Origin: an uncultured Marinobacter sp.
Lineage (GTDB): Bacteria; Pseudomonadota; Gammaproteobacteria; Pseudomonadales; Oleiphilaceae
Assembly (NCBI RefSeq): GCF_913055835.1
Contig: NZ_CAJXKQ010000004.1
Location: 62,001 to 126,000, forward strand
Length of the DNA: 64,000 nt
Direction: 5' to 3'
The notes under the pieces were generated by a model, which saw only the letters and a program-made list of their open reading frames with translations, ran no database searches and was not told the DNA's origin. Below, one piece after another: positions 26,849-35,064 of the stretch. Numbering within the stretch: the stretch's first letter is position 1; every line of letters starts with the position of its first letter. The translations under genes were made by a program, and so were the position numbers.

Positions 26849-27772
26849 TCAGGTCAAAACCGTCAGGAAGCGCTCGTTCAACTGGCGATCGTGATAGAAG
26901 ATGGCCTTGCCCAATTGCTCCGCCTGCCAGGTCACCGGTTTGTGGTCCGGGTAGGTGTAGTCGCCACCACAGAACACCTCGTTGCGGTTGCCTGACGGGT
27001 CGAAGAAATAGATGGTCTTGCCATGGGTCAGACCGTGGCGTGTGGGGCCTATATCGATGGAGGTATCGGTCATGGAAATCAGGTCTGCTGCGCGCAGCAC
27101 GTCTTCCCAGGTTTCCAGATAGAAGGATGCGTGGTGGAACTTGCCCTTCTCTTCATGGTGAATGAAGGCAATATCGTGCTCCTTCATGGAGACGGTCAGG
27201 AACTGGGCAATCCGGGTGCCTTCCGGGTCCAGCACCTGCTCGGCGAGATGGAAGCCCAACACGTTCACAAAGATGTCGTACACGGCCGCCAGCTCCGGAC
27301 CATAGAACAGGCAGTGGTCAAACCGCACCGCTTTCATACCGGACAGACCGCGAGGCCAGGCTTCGGGATTCACCTCGGTGACACCCCATTTGCCCGTGTA
27401 AAGCTTGTCGGCATATAGCTCGAACGCATGGCCGGAAGGGACGGTAAAGCGGACCCGGCGGCCGCAGTCTTTCAGCTCGCCTTCGGGAATCTGCTCCACA
27501 TCCAAACCGTAAGCCACCAGGTCTTTTTCCAACTGAACGAGAGCTGCTTCATCCACAACCTTGAAGCCCATGAAGTCACAGCCGGGCTCGTCGGCCTCAA
27601 CCAGTACCACCGAGAACTTATCCACTTCGGTCCAGGCCTTCAGATAAACCCGACCCTGTTCGTCGCGGTCTGTTTCAATCAGGCCCATCAGGTCTGTGTA
27701 GTGTTTGACGGCTTCCTCAATGTCCAGAACGCGGATCTGAACGTGGCCGGGACGCATAACACCTTTTTTCAT
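26849..27772 (-). CDS. dmpB: Catechol 2,3-dioxygenase
   Basis: The 307 residues equal the length of XylE and DmpB. Two vicinal-oxygen-chelate modules are present; the Fe(II) ligands can be placed at His in [14 protein letters not shown], His in [15 protein letters not shown] and Glu in [15 protein letters not shown]. It performs extradiol cleavage of catechol to 2-hydroxymuconic semialdehyde. ATG 27772 has GAGG eight bases upstream; a longer frame would run into the ferredoxin gene. An A-rich leader motif (27790-27801) precedes it inside the end of that gene. Confidence 0.97.
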   Translation of the reverse strand: MKKGVMRPGHVQIRVLDIEEAVKHYTDLMGLIETDRDEQGRVYLKAWTEVDKFSVVLVEADEPGCDFMGFKVVDEAALVQLEKDLVAYGLDVEQIPEGELKDCGRRVRFTVPSGHAFELYADKLYTGKWGVTEVNPEAWPRGLSGMKAVRFDHCLFYGPELAAVYDIFVNVLGFHLAEQVLDPEGTRIAQFLTVSMKEHDIAFIHHEEKGKFHHASFYLETWEDVLRAADLISMTDTSIDIGPTRHGLTHGKTIYFFDPSGNRNEVFCGGDYTYPDHKPVTWQAEQLGKAIFYHDRQLNERFLTVLT

Positions 27773-27783
27773 GACGATTACCT

Positions 27784-28107
27784 CTACGGTTTTGTTTTTG
27801 TCTGTTCGGCGAGTGGCGCTGCAGGTTGCGGCATACACTCGATCATCAAGTCGGTTCTCGGGTAGATCCGGCAGGCCAGAACTTCCCCTTTATCAAGAGC
27901 CTCCGGTGGACAGTGGGCCTTGCTCATCTTTCCGCACCGGAACTCGCCTTCAACAACGCGGATCTTGCAAAACCCGCAGCCGCCGCCCCGGCAACCCACC
28001 GGGACACACTTCTTGCCAACCAGCTCCATGGCCTTGAGAACACTCTGGCCCTCGTCGCACCGGAACCGGTCGCCGGTCGTGCGGTTGATCACATGGAATA
28101 CCGCCAT
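27784..28107 (-). CDS. dmpQ: XylT/DmpQ-type [2Fe-2S] ferredoxin
   Basis: A 107-residue plant-type ferredoxin with the cluster motif [14 protein letters not shown] (three cysteines) and the fourth Cys in EVLACRIYP. XylT and DmpQ-type ferredoxins re-reduce the iron of catechol 2,3-dioxygenase after it is oxidised by substituted catechols, which fits its place directly ahead of dmpB. Its Lys/Thr-rich tail (EQTKTKP) overlaps the A-rich leader of dmpB. Confidence 0.93.
   Translation of the reverse strand: MAVFHVINRTTGDRFRCDEGQSVLKAMELVGKKCVPVGCRGGGCGFCKIRVVEGEFRCGKMSKAHCPPEALDKGEVLACRIYPRTDLMIECMPQPAAPLAEQTKTKP
27790..27801 (-). promoter_or_regulatory. A/C-rich leader motif ahead of dmpB
   Basis: The minus strand reads ACAAAAACAAAA. 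It lies in the last codons of dmpQ, 17 to 29 bases before the dmpB start. Confidence 0.35.
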
Positions 28108-28119
28108 GCTTCCTCCGCA

Positions 28120-29181
28120 TCAGATCTTCTTGAACAGCGCCGAACGCTGGTTGTCTTCCGCGCCGTCTGCTGCCGTGAGGAACTTCTCCATAAAGATGTC
28201 CCGTTCGAACAACCGGCCCTGCATCAGTGCGGTGATCGCGGAATCGATCATCGGCGGTGGCCCGCACATATAGGCTTTGTTGCCGGCGAATCGGCCGTCG
28301 TAGTGTTCCTTGGCGGCGTCATGAACGTAGCCCCGGAACCCCTGCCAGTCGGCATCATCGGCGGCATCGCTCAAGGCGGGCACGTAGGTGAAGTGCTCGT
28401 GGTCACGGGCGAGGGCTTCAAACAGCTCCCGGTTGTAGAGCTCGGCCTGGTTTCTCGCGCCCTGGAACAGGGTGATTCGGCGCTCGTCGTTCTGTTCCAG
28501 CAGATCGAGGATCATGGATTGCGGGCTGGAAAGGCCGGAGCCGCCCGCAATAAAAATCAGATCGCCCGGCTGGGAGCTGCGGACAAAGAACTGACCATAG
28601 GGGCCAGAGAGATTCAGCTTTTCGCCCACCTTGAGCTGCTCATGGATGTAGGTAGTGGCGGCACCGCCCGGAACCAGGCGAACATGCAGTTCCACTTCGT
28701 CGGCCTTGCTGGGCGGGTTGGCCAGTGAGAATGCCCGGGGGCCATCCACATCCGGCAGTTCGATATTGATGTACTGGCCAGCCTGGAACGTCATTGGGCG
28801 GTCCAGCTTCAGGTGAACGCCCTTGATGGTGGGCGAAAGATCGACGATATCGGTGACGGTGGCGCTGTAGTCTTCCACCGGGTAGCCCTCGAAATCGGGG
28901 TCCACGTCAATGTCCGCTTCAATGGTGACGTCGCTTTCGACCGTGGCGCAGCAGGCGAGGACCTTACCCTCGTCCCGCTCCATGTCCATCAGGGCAAAGG
29001 GCGAGGCGTCACCAATTTCCACATCACCCTCCAACACCTGGACTTTGCATGTTGCACAGGTGCCATGACCGCAGGCAAAGGGCAGCCAGACACCCTGGCG
29101 GAGCGCGGCCTGGAGGATGGTCTGGCCGTCCTCCACTTCGATCTGCTCGCCGATAGGCTCGATAGTTACGGTATGACTCAT
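28120..29181 (-). CDS. dmpP: Phenol hydroxylase reductase component
   Basis: The 353-residue electron-transfer subunit has an N-terminal [2Fe-2S] ferredoxin domain (FACGHGTCATCKV, with the fourth Cys in LACCATVE), an FAD domain (GPRAFSLANPPSK) and an NAD domain (FIAGGSGLSSPQSMILD; CGPPPMIDSAI). It passes electrons from NADH to the diiron oxygenase DmpLNO. It lies 15 bases behind dmpO and 12 ahead of dmpQ. Confidence 0.96.
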   Translation of the reverse strand: MSHTVTIEPIGEQIEVEDGQTILQAALRQGVWLPFACGHGTCATCKVQVLEGDVEIGDASPFALMDMERDEGKVLACCATVESDVTIEADIDVDPDFEGYPVEDYSATVTDIVDLSPTIKGVHLKLDRPMTFQAGQYINIELPDVDGPRAFSLANPPSKADEVELHVRLVPGGAATTYIHEQLKVGEKLNLSGPYGQFFVRSSQPGDLIFIAGGSGLSSPQSMILDLLEQNDERRITLFQGARNQAELYNRELFEALARDHEHFTYVPALSDAADDADWQGFRGYVHDAAKEHYDGRFAGNKAYMCGPPPMIDSAITALMQGRLFERDIFMEKFLTAADGAEDNQRSALFKKI

Positions 29182-29196
29182 GGCACTTCTCCCCGC

Positions 29197-29556
29197 TCAG
29201 TAGCCGACGTTGGCAATGCCGTTCAGCCCCGGCGTGGTCACCGTGAGCATGCTTTTATGATCAATGCCGTTGTCTTTCAGGCTGGCGTCAGCCCGCGGCG
29301 TGAAGGGTTCATCGTTCAGCAGCCACTCGGCATTCAGGAAGTCGGCTTTGGCGGCGTCCGGATGGGCGGCAGTTGCCGGCTTGATGATGGTCTCGACGAA
29401 GTCGCCGAAGGTCATGTCCGGCTGCACCAGCAGCGCAAACGGCGCGCAGAACAGCAGGTGGTTGGGCCAGTAGACATACAGCAGCTGCATGCCGTTGAAG
29501 TTCTCAACCTTGTCTTTCGGTTCGAACTTGTAGTCGTATAACGCGTTAACACTCAT
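29197..29556 (-). CDS. dmpO: Phenol hydroxylase oxygenase gamma subunit
   Basis: The 119-residue protein matches DmpO in length and start (MSVNALYDYKFEPKDKVENF) and contains the family stretch LLYVYWPNHLLFCAPFALLVQP. It is the small subunit of the (alpha-beta-gamma)2 oxygenase. ATG 29556 follows AAGG; a GTG three codons earlier is less likely. The 72-base gap to dmpN holds a hairpin and an A-rich leader. Confidence 0.93.
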   Translation of the reverse strand: MSVNALYDYKFEPKDKVENFNGMQLLYVYWPNHLLFCAPFALLVQPDMTFGDFVETIIKPATAAHPDAAKADFLNAEWLLNDEPFTPRADASLKDNGIDHKSMLTVTTPGLNGIANVGY

Positions 29557-29566
29557 GGTGGTCACC

Positions 29567-29579
29567 TTGTTGTTTTTGT
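29567..29579 (-). promoter_or_regulatory. A/C-rich leader motif ahead of dmpO
   Basis: On the minus strand this reads ACAAAAACAACAA, ending just before the AAGG ribosome site. It fits the AANAANAA pattern bound by Hfq with Crc in pseudomonads. Similar stretches precede dmpK, dmpL, dmpB, dmpR and the YCF48 gene. Confidence 0.4.
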
Positions 29580-29587
29580 GGGTGGTT

Positions 29588-29613
29588 CGCCCGGCGCCAG
29601 AGGCAGCCGGGCG
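29588..29613 (-). other. Intra-operon hairpin between dmpN and dmpO
   Basis: CGCCCGG pairs with CCGGGCG across a 12-base loop that can itself fold (GCC/GGC). No T-run follows on the coding strand, so it is not a strong terminator; it could protect the upstream mRNA or adjust subunit ratios. Confidence 0.5.
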
Positions 29614-29628
29614 ATTCCCGGGTCACTG

Positions 29629-31164
29629 TCAGGCTGCGTCTTTGCTCTGGTCAGCCGGTTTCTGGCCCTTGATGGAAAGCCAGTGCTTGTGGTCCGGGGA
29701 CCCTACGTACTCGAAATTGTCCTCGCCGATATTGATGTGGTAGTACTTCTGCACCACGGTCTCGACATCGGCGCCCTCGCAGTTGCCCTGGTAGATCTGG
29801 TGCACTGGCAGCCAGGCCTGGACATACTTCTCCGGCTCGTCCTTGAAAAGGTCGCAGCAGGCTTCGGAGCAAAAGTGGTAGCGCTCGCCTTCATGCACCA
29901 GCTGGCGATGGCTCAGCTTGGTGGGCGCACCCATCTCTGTGAACAGGGTCGGCACCTGGCACACCTGGCACAGCTGCGGCAGGGTGTTGTTGTAGAAGCG
30001 CCGGCCAGCGGCGGCCTCTTTCGCCAGGTACTCGTACCGGGGGCGGTAGTACTTGTCGAAAGTTTCCGGGTACTTCTCGGACATCCAGTCCATTTCTTCC
30101 TTCTCCGGAATCCAGGTATGGAAGTTGGTGGCCTGGCTGTACTGGTAGAAGGTGGTCCACAGCTGGTGGCTCAGGTGATGCTTGGCATCGTTGGCCACAT
30201 CCTGGTACTTGGGCGGACGGATGCCATAGCGCTCCAGATCCTTGAACAGGGCACCGCCGTTCTGCTCGTAATAGACTTCCCAGGCCTCGGCCCAGCTCAT
30301 CACCTTGTTCGGCAGCATGTAGTCCATCATCATGCTGACCAGGCTGAGCAGGCGGAACCCGCGCCAGAACCACTTGTCGATCCAGCGCTGAACGATGGGC
30401 ACGTTGTCCTCGTGCTGTTCCAGGATGAACTTGATGACCTCAAGGCCCAGGGTCATGTGCCGCGCCTCATCAGACTGGGCCGAGAAACCAAAGGTCACTG
30501 TGGCCATGTCGCCGTTGTAGGCGGCGCCGGACATGAAGGGCACGAACAGAAGGTTGGTCAGCACGTACTCGAAGGAGAACGAGATGGCAGTCAGGAACTC
30601 GAACGGGCCGGCGGAGCGGGCATCGTCAAAGAACGACTTGGGCACTGACAGGAACCACACCCGGTCGTGCATGTAGGCGGCATCGTGCAGGCCATTGAAA
30701 TGCTTGTTGTAGTGGCTCATGGCGTGCTGCTGGGTCTGGGAATGACGCAGCTCGTCAATGGCCTGCATCTGGCACGCCACGCGCGCACCGGCACCGCTAA
30801 ACTGGCGGCCTACTTTGGCATAGCCCTGGTACGCCGCGTGCTCGAGCGGTGACACGCCGGTCAGGAACAGCTTCAGGGCGTTTACATAGCGGGCGTCCGA
30901 AATGTTCTGATGGCCGTTGTTCTGGGCAAAGGCATCAAAAATTGCGTACAGCTTCTTCTCTTTTTCGGCCTGGTACTTCCAGTAGGCATCCATGGTCAGA
31001 CGGAATGGATCTTCCCACTGGGACCAGTCAGTGATCTTGATACCCTCGAACTGCTCGTCCGGGAAGATGTCCTCTTTCTTCTGATAGCTCGGCTCCCAGG
31101 CCATGTCCCGGGTCAGGTACTGGTACTTGTCTTTCAGATTCAGCTTTTTGTTTTTAACAGCCAT
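29629..31164 (-). CDS. dmpN: Phenol hydroxylase oxygenase alpha subunit
   Basis: The 511-residue catalytic subunit carries the diiron motifs of soluble bacterial multicomponent monooxygenases: DELRHSQTQ and DEARHMTLG each provide an ExxH ligand pair. The C-terminal part has a Cys-rich segment (CQVCQVPTLF ... HFCSEACCDLF) resembling a YHS-type zinc region, as in DmpN/TouA-like proteins. It hydroxylates phenol to catechol. ATG 31164 is supported by GGGAG and by MAVKNKKLNLKDKY at the start. Confidence 0.97.
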   Translation of the reverse strand: MAVKNKKLNLKDKYQYLTRDMAWEPSYQKKEDIFPDEQFEGIKITDWSQWEDPFRLTMDAYWKYQAEKEKKLYAIFDAFAQNNGHQNISDARYVNALKLFLTGVSPLEHAAYQGYAKVGRQFSGAGARVACQMQAIDELRHSQTQQHAMSHYNKHFNGLHDAAYMHDRVWFLSVPKSFFDDARSAGPFEFLTAISFSFEYVLTNLLFVPFMSGAAYNGDMATVTFGFSAQSDEARHMTLGLEVIKFILEQHEDNVPIVQRWIDKWFWRGFRLLSLVSMMMDYMLPNKVMSWAEAWEVYYEQNGGALFKDLERYGIRPPKYQDVANDAKHHLSHQLWTTFYQYSQATNFHTWIPEKEEMDWMSEKYPETFDKYYRPRYEYLAKEAAAGRRFYNNTLPQLCQVCQVPTLFTEMGAPTKLSHRQLVHEGERYHFCSEACCDLFKDEPEKYVQAWLPVHQIYQGNCEGADVETVVQKYYHINIGEDNFEYVGSPDHKHWLSIKGQKPADQSKDAA

Positions 31165-31178
31165 GATGTGTCTCCCGA

Positions 31179-31448
31179 TTATTTCCACTCAAGGATGAAG
31201 TGGTCATCGTCTTCGTCGACGTTGCCGCCAATACTGATGACATCGATAAGCATTTCCTGGACATCCCAGTCGCGGCCCAGCTTTTCTTCCATGGTCTCCC
31301 GGTTGATCACCAGGCGCTTCTCGGCCTGGATCCGGATCATTGCCGGCTGGTGCTGAACCTCCGCTTCGGGGTTGTCTTCCTGAATGGCTTCCACCATGTA
31401 GCGGGCGTTGTCGTTGTCCTGGAATGCGATGAATACGAGCTGGCTCAT
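31179..31448 (-). CDS. dmpM: Phenol hydroxylase activator (effector) protein
   Basis: This 89-residue protein without cofactor motifs matches DmpM (SQLVFIAFQDNDNARYMVEAI). The effector binds the oxygenase and is needed for efficient turnover. Its start overlaps the stop of dmpL by 4 bases and it ends 14 bases before dmpN. Confidence 0.94.
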   Translation of the reverse strand: MSQLVFIAFQDNDNARYMVEAIQEDNPEAEVQHQPAMIRIQAEKRLVINRETMEEKLGRDWDVQEMLIDVISIGGNVDEDDDHFILEWK

Positions 31449-32446
31449 GCCGATACTCCCTGGGTGTTGAGCCCGAACTTCTTGAGACGGGTGGCGAGTT
31501 GCGCCCTGACCTCATTGAGGGCTTCCACGCCAACGGATGCTTCCGCCAGCGGCTTCAGGGCGTTGTAGATTTCCGGCTCCCACTGGTCGGCCCAGGTCTG
31601 GAGCTGCTGGAGGTTGGCTTCACTTTCGCCGGCAACCACCTTGACCATGGCGTTGGTCCAGCGTTGGGAATCCTTGTACCAGTCGCGCATGAACTCGGTG
31701 AGCATGGAAACGTCTTCGGCACCCTGCTCCTCCCACCACTGGTCCATCTTTTCGTAAACCAGCGGGAACAGCAGGCCATCCATCAGCACGTTCTGAATGA
31801 GGGTCAGCTCGAACCAGTCCTGGACAACCAGGGTGTCTTCCACCAGCTTGCGCATGGGTTGCCAGAGCGCGTCGTCCATCCAGTAACCCTTGGACTCGTC
31901 CAGCCCGGCACCGGTAGTGCCGTCAATCATCAGGGCAATTCGCGAGAGATACTGGCCTATACCGAGACGGTCCATGGCCTGGTAGATGTGCATCTGGGAC
32001 ACCGTGGTTGCGGTGGCCTCGCCTGCGATCTTGCTGTTGTTCATGTTGGCGCCCAGTTCCAGGTGACGCAGGGGAACCAAAAGACGCAGCAGCATGTGGC
32101 GGGTTTCTTCCGGCAGCCGGGTCAGCAGGTTGCGCTTGTCGCAGAAGCCATAGCTGGTCTCGGCGGCTTCCTGCATCTTGGCGCGGTTACCCACGTAGGC
32201 GCCGTAGTAGAACTGGCGGGGATCGGTGACTGCATACCAGTCTTCCATGCGGATGGCAGTACGCCGCTCGTCGTTGAGTTCGTAATCCGGATCCCACTGG
32301 GGGCGGTAGTGGAAATTGGTTTTCGCCTCCAGGTCGTAACTGGCTTCCTGGTAGCGGGTGGCGGGCTTGTCTCCAAAACGGCGTGCAATGTGGCCGTAAG
32401 TCTGACGGATGGGCTCCACCGAGTTGGTCTTGATTTCGATAGTCAT
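31445..32446 (-). CDS. dmpL: Phenol hydroxylase oxygenase beta subunit
   Basis: A 333-residue subunit related to the alpha chain but lacking the diiron ligands. RRFGDKPATRYQEASYDLE and FHYRPQWDPDYELND are typical of DmpL. It forms the structural half of the oxygenase core. ATG 32446 follows TAAGG; a longer frame to 32530 would overlap dmpK. Confidence 0.95.
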   Translation of the reverse strand: MTIEIKTNSVEPIRQTYGHIARRFGDKPATRYQEASYDLEAKTNFHYRPQWDPDYELNDERRTAIRMEDWYAVTDPRQFYYGAYVGNRAKMQEAAETSYGFCDKRNLLTRLPEETRHMLLRLLVPLRHLELGANMNNSKIAGEATATTVSQMHIYQAMDRLGIGQYLSRIALMIDGTTGAGLDESKGYWMDDALWQPMRKLVEDTLVVQDWFELTLIQNVLMDGLLFPLVYEKMDQWWEEQGAEDVSMLTEFMRDWYKDSQRWTNAMVKVVAGESEANLQQLQTWADQWEPEIYNALKPLAEASVGVEALNEVRAQLATRLKKFGLNTQGVSA

Positions 32447-32461
32447 ATCAACCTTACCGTG

Positions 32462-32471
32462 TTGTTTTTGT
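32462..32471 (-). promoter_or_regulatory. A/C-rich leader motif ahead of dmpL
   Basis: The minus strand reads ACAAAAACAA, 16 to 25 bases before the dmpL start. It matches the AANAANAA pattern and the leaders of dmpO and of the YCF48 gene. Confidence 0.4.
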
Positions 32472-32496
32472 GGAACAGAACGTTGATGGATGTTGC

Positions 32497-32757
32497 TCAG
32501 TAACGCTGGCCGCGCTCCCCGAACCGCCACTTGACCATGTCTTCGTCAATCTGGCGGATCATGTCGGAGTCCATGTGGACCACGTTGTTGTGCTTGCAGA
32601 AAATCTCGAACGCCTCCCTGGGCAGAACCAGTTCGACGAACAGCTCCGGGTGACCGATGGCAAAGTCGAACTCCACGAATTTATCGCCCGGCTCGCTGCG
32701 GACCCGTATGTAGCGGGTCATCTCGTCAAAGGATTTGGCTCGTGTCTCGCTGGTCAT
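32497..32757 (-). CDS. dmpK: Phenol hydroxylase assembly protein
   Basis: First gene of the operon, 86 residues, beginning MTSETRAKSFDEMTRYIRV. DmpK-type proteins help to assemble the diiron oxygenase and can inhibit it when in excess; they are found only at this position. The ATG at 32757 has a weak ribosome site. The predicted sigma54 transcript start lies about 30 bases upstream. Confidence 0.92.
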   Translation of the reverse strand: MTSETRAKSFDEMTRYIRVRSEPGDKFVEFDFAIGHPELFVELVLPREAFEIFCKHNNVVHMDSDMIRQIDEDMVKWRFGERGQRY

Positions 32758-32773
32758 GATTTGCACCACTGGG

Positions 32774-32784
32774 TTTGTTGTTGT
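32774..32784 (-). promoter_or_regulatory. A/C-rich leader motif ahead of dmpK
   Basis: The minus strand reads ACAACAACAAA. It would lie almost at the 5' end of the mRNA if transcription starts about 12 bases after the -12 element. It contains AACAACAA, a perfect AANAANAA. Confidence 0.45.
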
Positions 32785-32798
32785 CTGGGAGGGGACGA

Positions 32799-32813
32799 GC
32801 AACGCGTGTGCCA
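32799..32813 (-). promoter_or_regulatory. Sigma54 (-24/-12) promoter of the dmp operon
   Basis: The minus strand reads TGGCACACGCGTTGC: GG and GC are separated by exactly ten bases, with the consensus TGGCAC and TTGC blocks. It lies 42 bases before dmpK and the divergent gene encodes a sigma54 activator. Confidence 0.9.
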
Positions 32814-32847
32814 AACCCGTCAAAAAGCCGAGCGTAAATATCCATCC

Positions 32848-32866
32848 AACTGTTTTTAAAACAGTT
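32848..32866. promoter_or_regulatory. Perfect 19-bp palindrome between activator sites and promoter
   Basis: AACTGTTTT and AAAACAGTT flank a single T. It lies 35 bases upstream of the -24 element, in the A/T-rich stretch where DNA bends (IHF) in related promoters, and next to TATCAGTCATTC (32866-32877), a near match to the IHF consensus. It could be an operator for an unknown regulator. Confidence 0.5.
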
Positions 32867-32930
32867 ATCAGTCATTCGAAATGAATCAGCGTGAATAGAT
32901 CTTGGAGAGTACCTGCTGCTTCCGCGGCTA

Positions 32931-32953
32931 TCTTTTTACTAAATGATCAATTT
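32931..32953 (-). promoter_or_regulatory. Proximal DmpR upstream activating sequence
   Basis: The minus strand reads TTGATCATTTAGTAAAAAGA from 32950 down, resembling the DmpR/XylR enhancer (TTGATCAATTGATCAA, from memory). Its first ten bases equal those of the element upstream of the YCF48 operon. It starts 137 bases before the -24 element. Confidence 0.65.
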
Positions 32954-33010
32954 CCCCCGCCCGAATAACCAAATGCTGAGACGCTCTGATCTCGCCCTGC
33001 TGCAAGCAGT

Positions 33011-33032
33011 TTTTTATCATTTGGTTGATTTG
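33011..33032 (-). promoter_or_regulatory. Distal DmpR-like site overlapping the dmpR promoter
   Basis: On the minus strand ATCAACCAAATGATAAAAAA shares the TGATAAAAA part of the other activator sites. It covers the -35 hexamer proposed for dmpR, suggesting autoregulation as in XylR. The match is partial. Confidence 0.4.
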
Positions 33033-33052
33033 TGACATCGATCAGGTATTAA
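33025..33052 (+). promoter_or_regulatory. Candidate sigma70 promoter of dmpR
   Basis: TTGATT, sixteen bases, then TATTAA. The transcript would start near 33059 and have a leader of about 70 bases. Confidence 0.5.
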
Positions 33053-33102
33053 CTATTTAAGCGAAATGCCAACAGGCTCTCCGAAAAGAGCAGTCCCCGC
33101 CG

Positions 33103-33114
33103 ACAACAACAAAA
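33103..33114 (+). promoter_or_regulatory. A/C-rich leader motif ahead of dmpR
   Basis: ACAACAACAAAA directly abuts the AGGGG ribosome site of dmpR. AACAACAA is a perfect AANAANAA, so a bound Hfq/Crc complex would block translation of the activator. Confidence 0.45.
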
Positions 33115-33126
33115 GGGGTGAACACC

Positions 33127-34830
33127 ATGGCTGTAAGCTACAAGCCACAGCTGAGTTATTCAGACTTCAGGGATCTCAAGGACCAGATCCAGTTTCAATC
33201 CACGGAGGGCAAAATCTGGTTTGGCGAACAGCGTATGCTGTTGATGAATCTCAGTTCATTGGCAGCATTCCGTCGCGAGATCGTTAATAGCATGGGCATT
33301 GAGAGAGCCAAGGGATTCTTCCTGAGGCTTGGCTATCTCTCTGGGCTCAAGGATGCTGAGCTGGCCCGCAAGCTGAGGCCTCATTGCAGTGAGCTGGATA
33401 TTTTTCTGGCCGGTCCGCAACTTCACTCACTGAAGGGTATGGTGAAAGTCGTTCCCCTGGAGATCGATCTGGACCAGGAAACCGGAGATTTTTACGGACG
33501 CTTCGAATGGATCGACTCCTGGGAAGTGGAGATCTGCAAGACCGAGCTGGGTCTTATGAAAGAACCGGCCTGCTGGGTACTGCTGGGGTATGCCTGCGCC
33601 TATACCTCATCGTTCATGGGCCGGGAAATCATCTTCCGGGAAGTCAGCTGCCGGGGCTGTGGCGATGAGAAATGCATGATCGAGGGTAAACCTGCTGAGC
33701 AATGGAAGGACGGGAAAGAGTTCTCCCGCTACTTCAAAGCGGATCCGATCATCGAAGAGCTTTACGATCTTCAGGAACAATTGAACTCCCTGCGAAGCTC
33801 CTTTCAGCGGCAAGAAGGCCAGTATTACGGCATTGGCCAGTCCGCATCCTATAACAAGGTGTGCCGGATGATTGACAAGGCCGCACAGGGAAAGGTGTCG
33901 GTACTTCTCCTGGGCGAGACAGGCGTCGGCAAGGAAGTAATAGCCCGCAGCGTCCATTTGCGGAGCGCAAGGGCTGATGGCCCCTTCATCGCCGTGAATT
34001 GCGCGGCCATTCCGCCTGACTTGATCGAGGCGGAACTCTTCGGCGTTGAAAAAGGCGCCTATACCGGAGCAAACCAGTCGAGAGAAGGGCGTTTCGAGCG
34101 CGCCAACGGTGGAACGATCTTTCTGGACGAGGTTGTGGAACTCACCCCCAGAGCCCAGGCCACTCTGCTCAGAGTATTACAGGAAAATGAACTTGAAAGA
34201 GTGGGCGACAATCGCACCCGAAAGGTCAATGTTCGAGTGATAGCCGCCACCAACGAGAGCCTTGAACAGGCGGTCGAGGACGGCCGTTTCAGAGCCGACC
34301 TGTTTTATCGCCTGAACGTTTTCCCGGTAAAAATTCCGCCGTTGCGGGAACGACTTGAAGATTTGCCTTTGCTGGCTGGCCACTTCCTGGAGAAGTTCCA
34401 CGCCCAGTATGAAAAACGCACTCTGGGTTTATCGGACAAAGCCCTCGCCCTCTGCATGGCCTATCAGTGGCCGGGCAATATACGGGAGCTTGAGAATGTC
34501 ATCGAGCGCGGTGTCATCCTGACCGACAACAACGAATCCATCAGTCAGGATGCCCTGTTCGTCTCGCCTCCTCCATCGGAGCCGGTGTCCATAGAACGAA
34601 TCGATGCAGACGGTAATGTCTGCGTCGGCCAGTCTGCTGGCGAGGAGGTAAGCTGGTCTGATCATATCATCAACAGCGGAATCAGCCTGGAAGAAGTGGA
34701 AGAAACGCTGATGCGGCAGGCCATGGAACAGGCAAACCAGAATGTCTCAGGGGCTGCTCGAATTCTAGGCCTGACCCGTCCCGCTCTCGCCTATCGACTT
34801 AAAAAGACTGGCATTCTCGCGGAAAGCTGA
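33127..34830 (+). CDS. dmpR: DmpR/XylR-family phenol-responsive sigma54 activator
   Basis: The 567-residue regulator has an N-terminal aromatic sensor (about 1-210: [38 protein letters not shown]) ending in the V4R-type Cys cluster [17 protein letters not shown], which in MopR and DmpR binds zinc near the phenol pocket. A linker (210-235) follows, then the AAA+ domain (about 240-475) with Walker A GETGVGKE, the sigma54 contact loop GAYTGA (F to Y variant of GAFTGA), and GGTIFLDEV. The C-terminus is a Fis-type helix-turn-helix ([19 protein letters not shown]). It is divergent from dmpK and codirectional with the YCF48 operon. ATG 33127 is preferred over GTG 33118. Confidence 0.95.
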   Translation: MAVSYKPQLSYSDFRDLKDQIQFQSTEGKIWFGEQRMLLMNLSSLAAFRREIVNSMGIERAKGFFLRLGYLSGLKDAELARKLRPHCSELDIFLAGPQLHSLKGMVKVVPLEIDLDQETGDFYGRFEWIDSWEVEICKTELGLMKEPACWVLLGYACAYTSSFMGREIIFREVSCRGCGDEKCMIEGKPAEQWKDGKEFSRYFKADPIIEELYDLQEQLNSLRSSFQRQEGQYYGIGQSASYNKVCRMIDKAAQGKVSVLLLGETGVGKEVIARSVHLRSARADGPFIAVNCAAIPPDLIEAELFGVEKGAYTGANQSREGRFERANGGTIFLDEVVELTPRAQATLLRVLQENELERVGDNRTRKVNVRVIAATNESLEQAVEDGRFRADLFYRLNVFPVKIPPLRERLEDLPLLAGHFLEKFHAQYEKRTLGLSDKALALCMAYQWPGNIRELENVIERGVILTDNNESISQDALFVSPPPSEPVSIERIDADGNVCVGQSAGEEVSWSDHIINSGISLEEVEETLMRQAMEQANQNVSGAARILGLTRPALAYRLKKTGILAES

Positions 34831-34910
34831 TTCTTCAAAGAGTATCTGCAACATGGAAGTTGCACCTCCTTCACACCGACTATGACGAAATGGACAACCC
34901 CGCCTACGGC

Positions 34911-34932
34911 TTGATCATTTGATAAAAATCAA
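34911..34932 (+). promoter_or_regulatory. DmpR-like upstream activating sequence for the YCF48-MMPL-DUF1302-DUF1329 operon
   Basis: TTGATCATTTGATAAAAATC begins here and closes with ATCAA, giving TTGAT/ATCAA outer arms. Compared with the dmp site, 16 of 20 bases agree. It starts 115 bases before the -24 element, 22 fewer than in the dmp promoter, which is close to two helical turns. Confidence 0.65.
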
Positions 34933-35025
34933 CGCTGTGATCCCACGTTATCGAAAATCAAAACCCGCCAAGCAAAAAGCATTTTTAATTTTATTTTCAG
35001 AAGCTTAGATCGTTTAAATCTGTTC

Positions 35026-35040
35026 TGGCACAGCCGTTGC
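35026..35040 (+). promoter_or_regulatory. Sigma54 (-24/-12) promoter of the YCF48-MMPL-DUF1302-DUF1329 operon
   Basis: TGGCACAGCCGTTGC has GG and GC ten bases apart. With the following T it matches the dmp promoter at 14 of 16 bases. It lies 49 bases before the first start codon. The stretch between it and the activator site is A/T-rich (34975-34998), fitting a bend. Confidence 0.88.
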
Positions 35041-35064
35041 TGAACCACCGTCAGTCGCTTTTCC

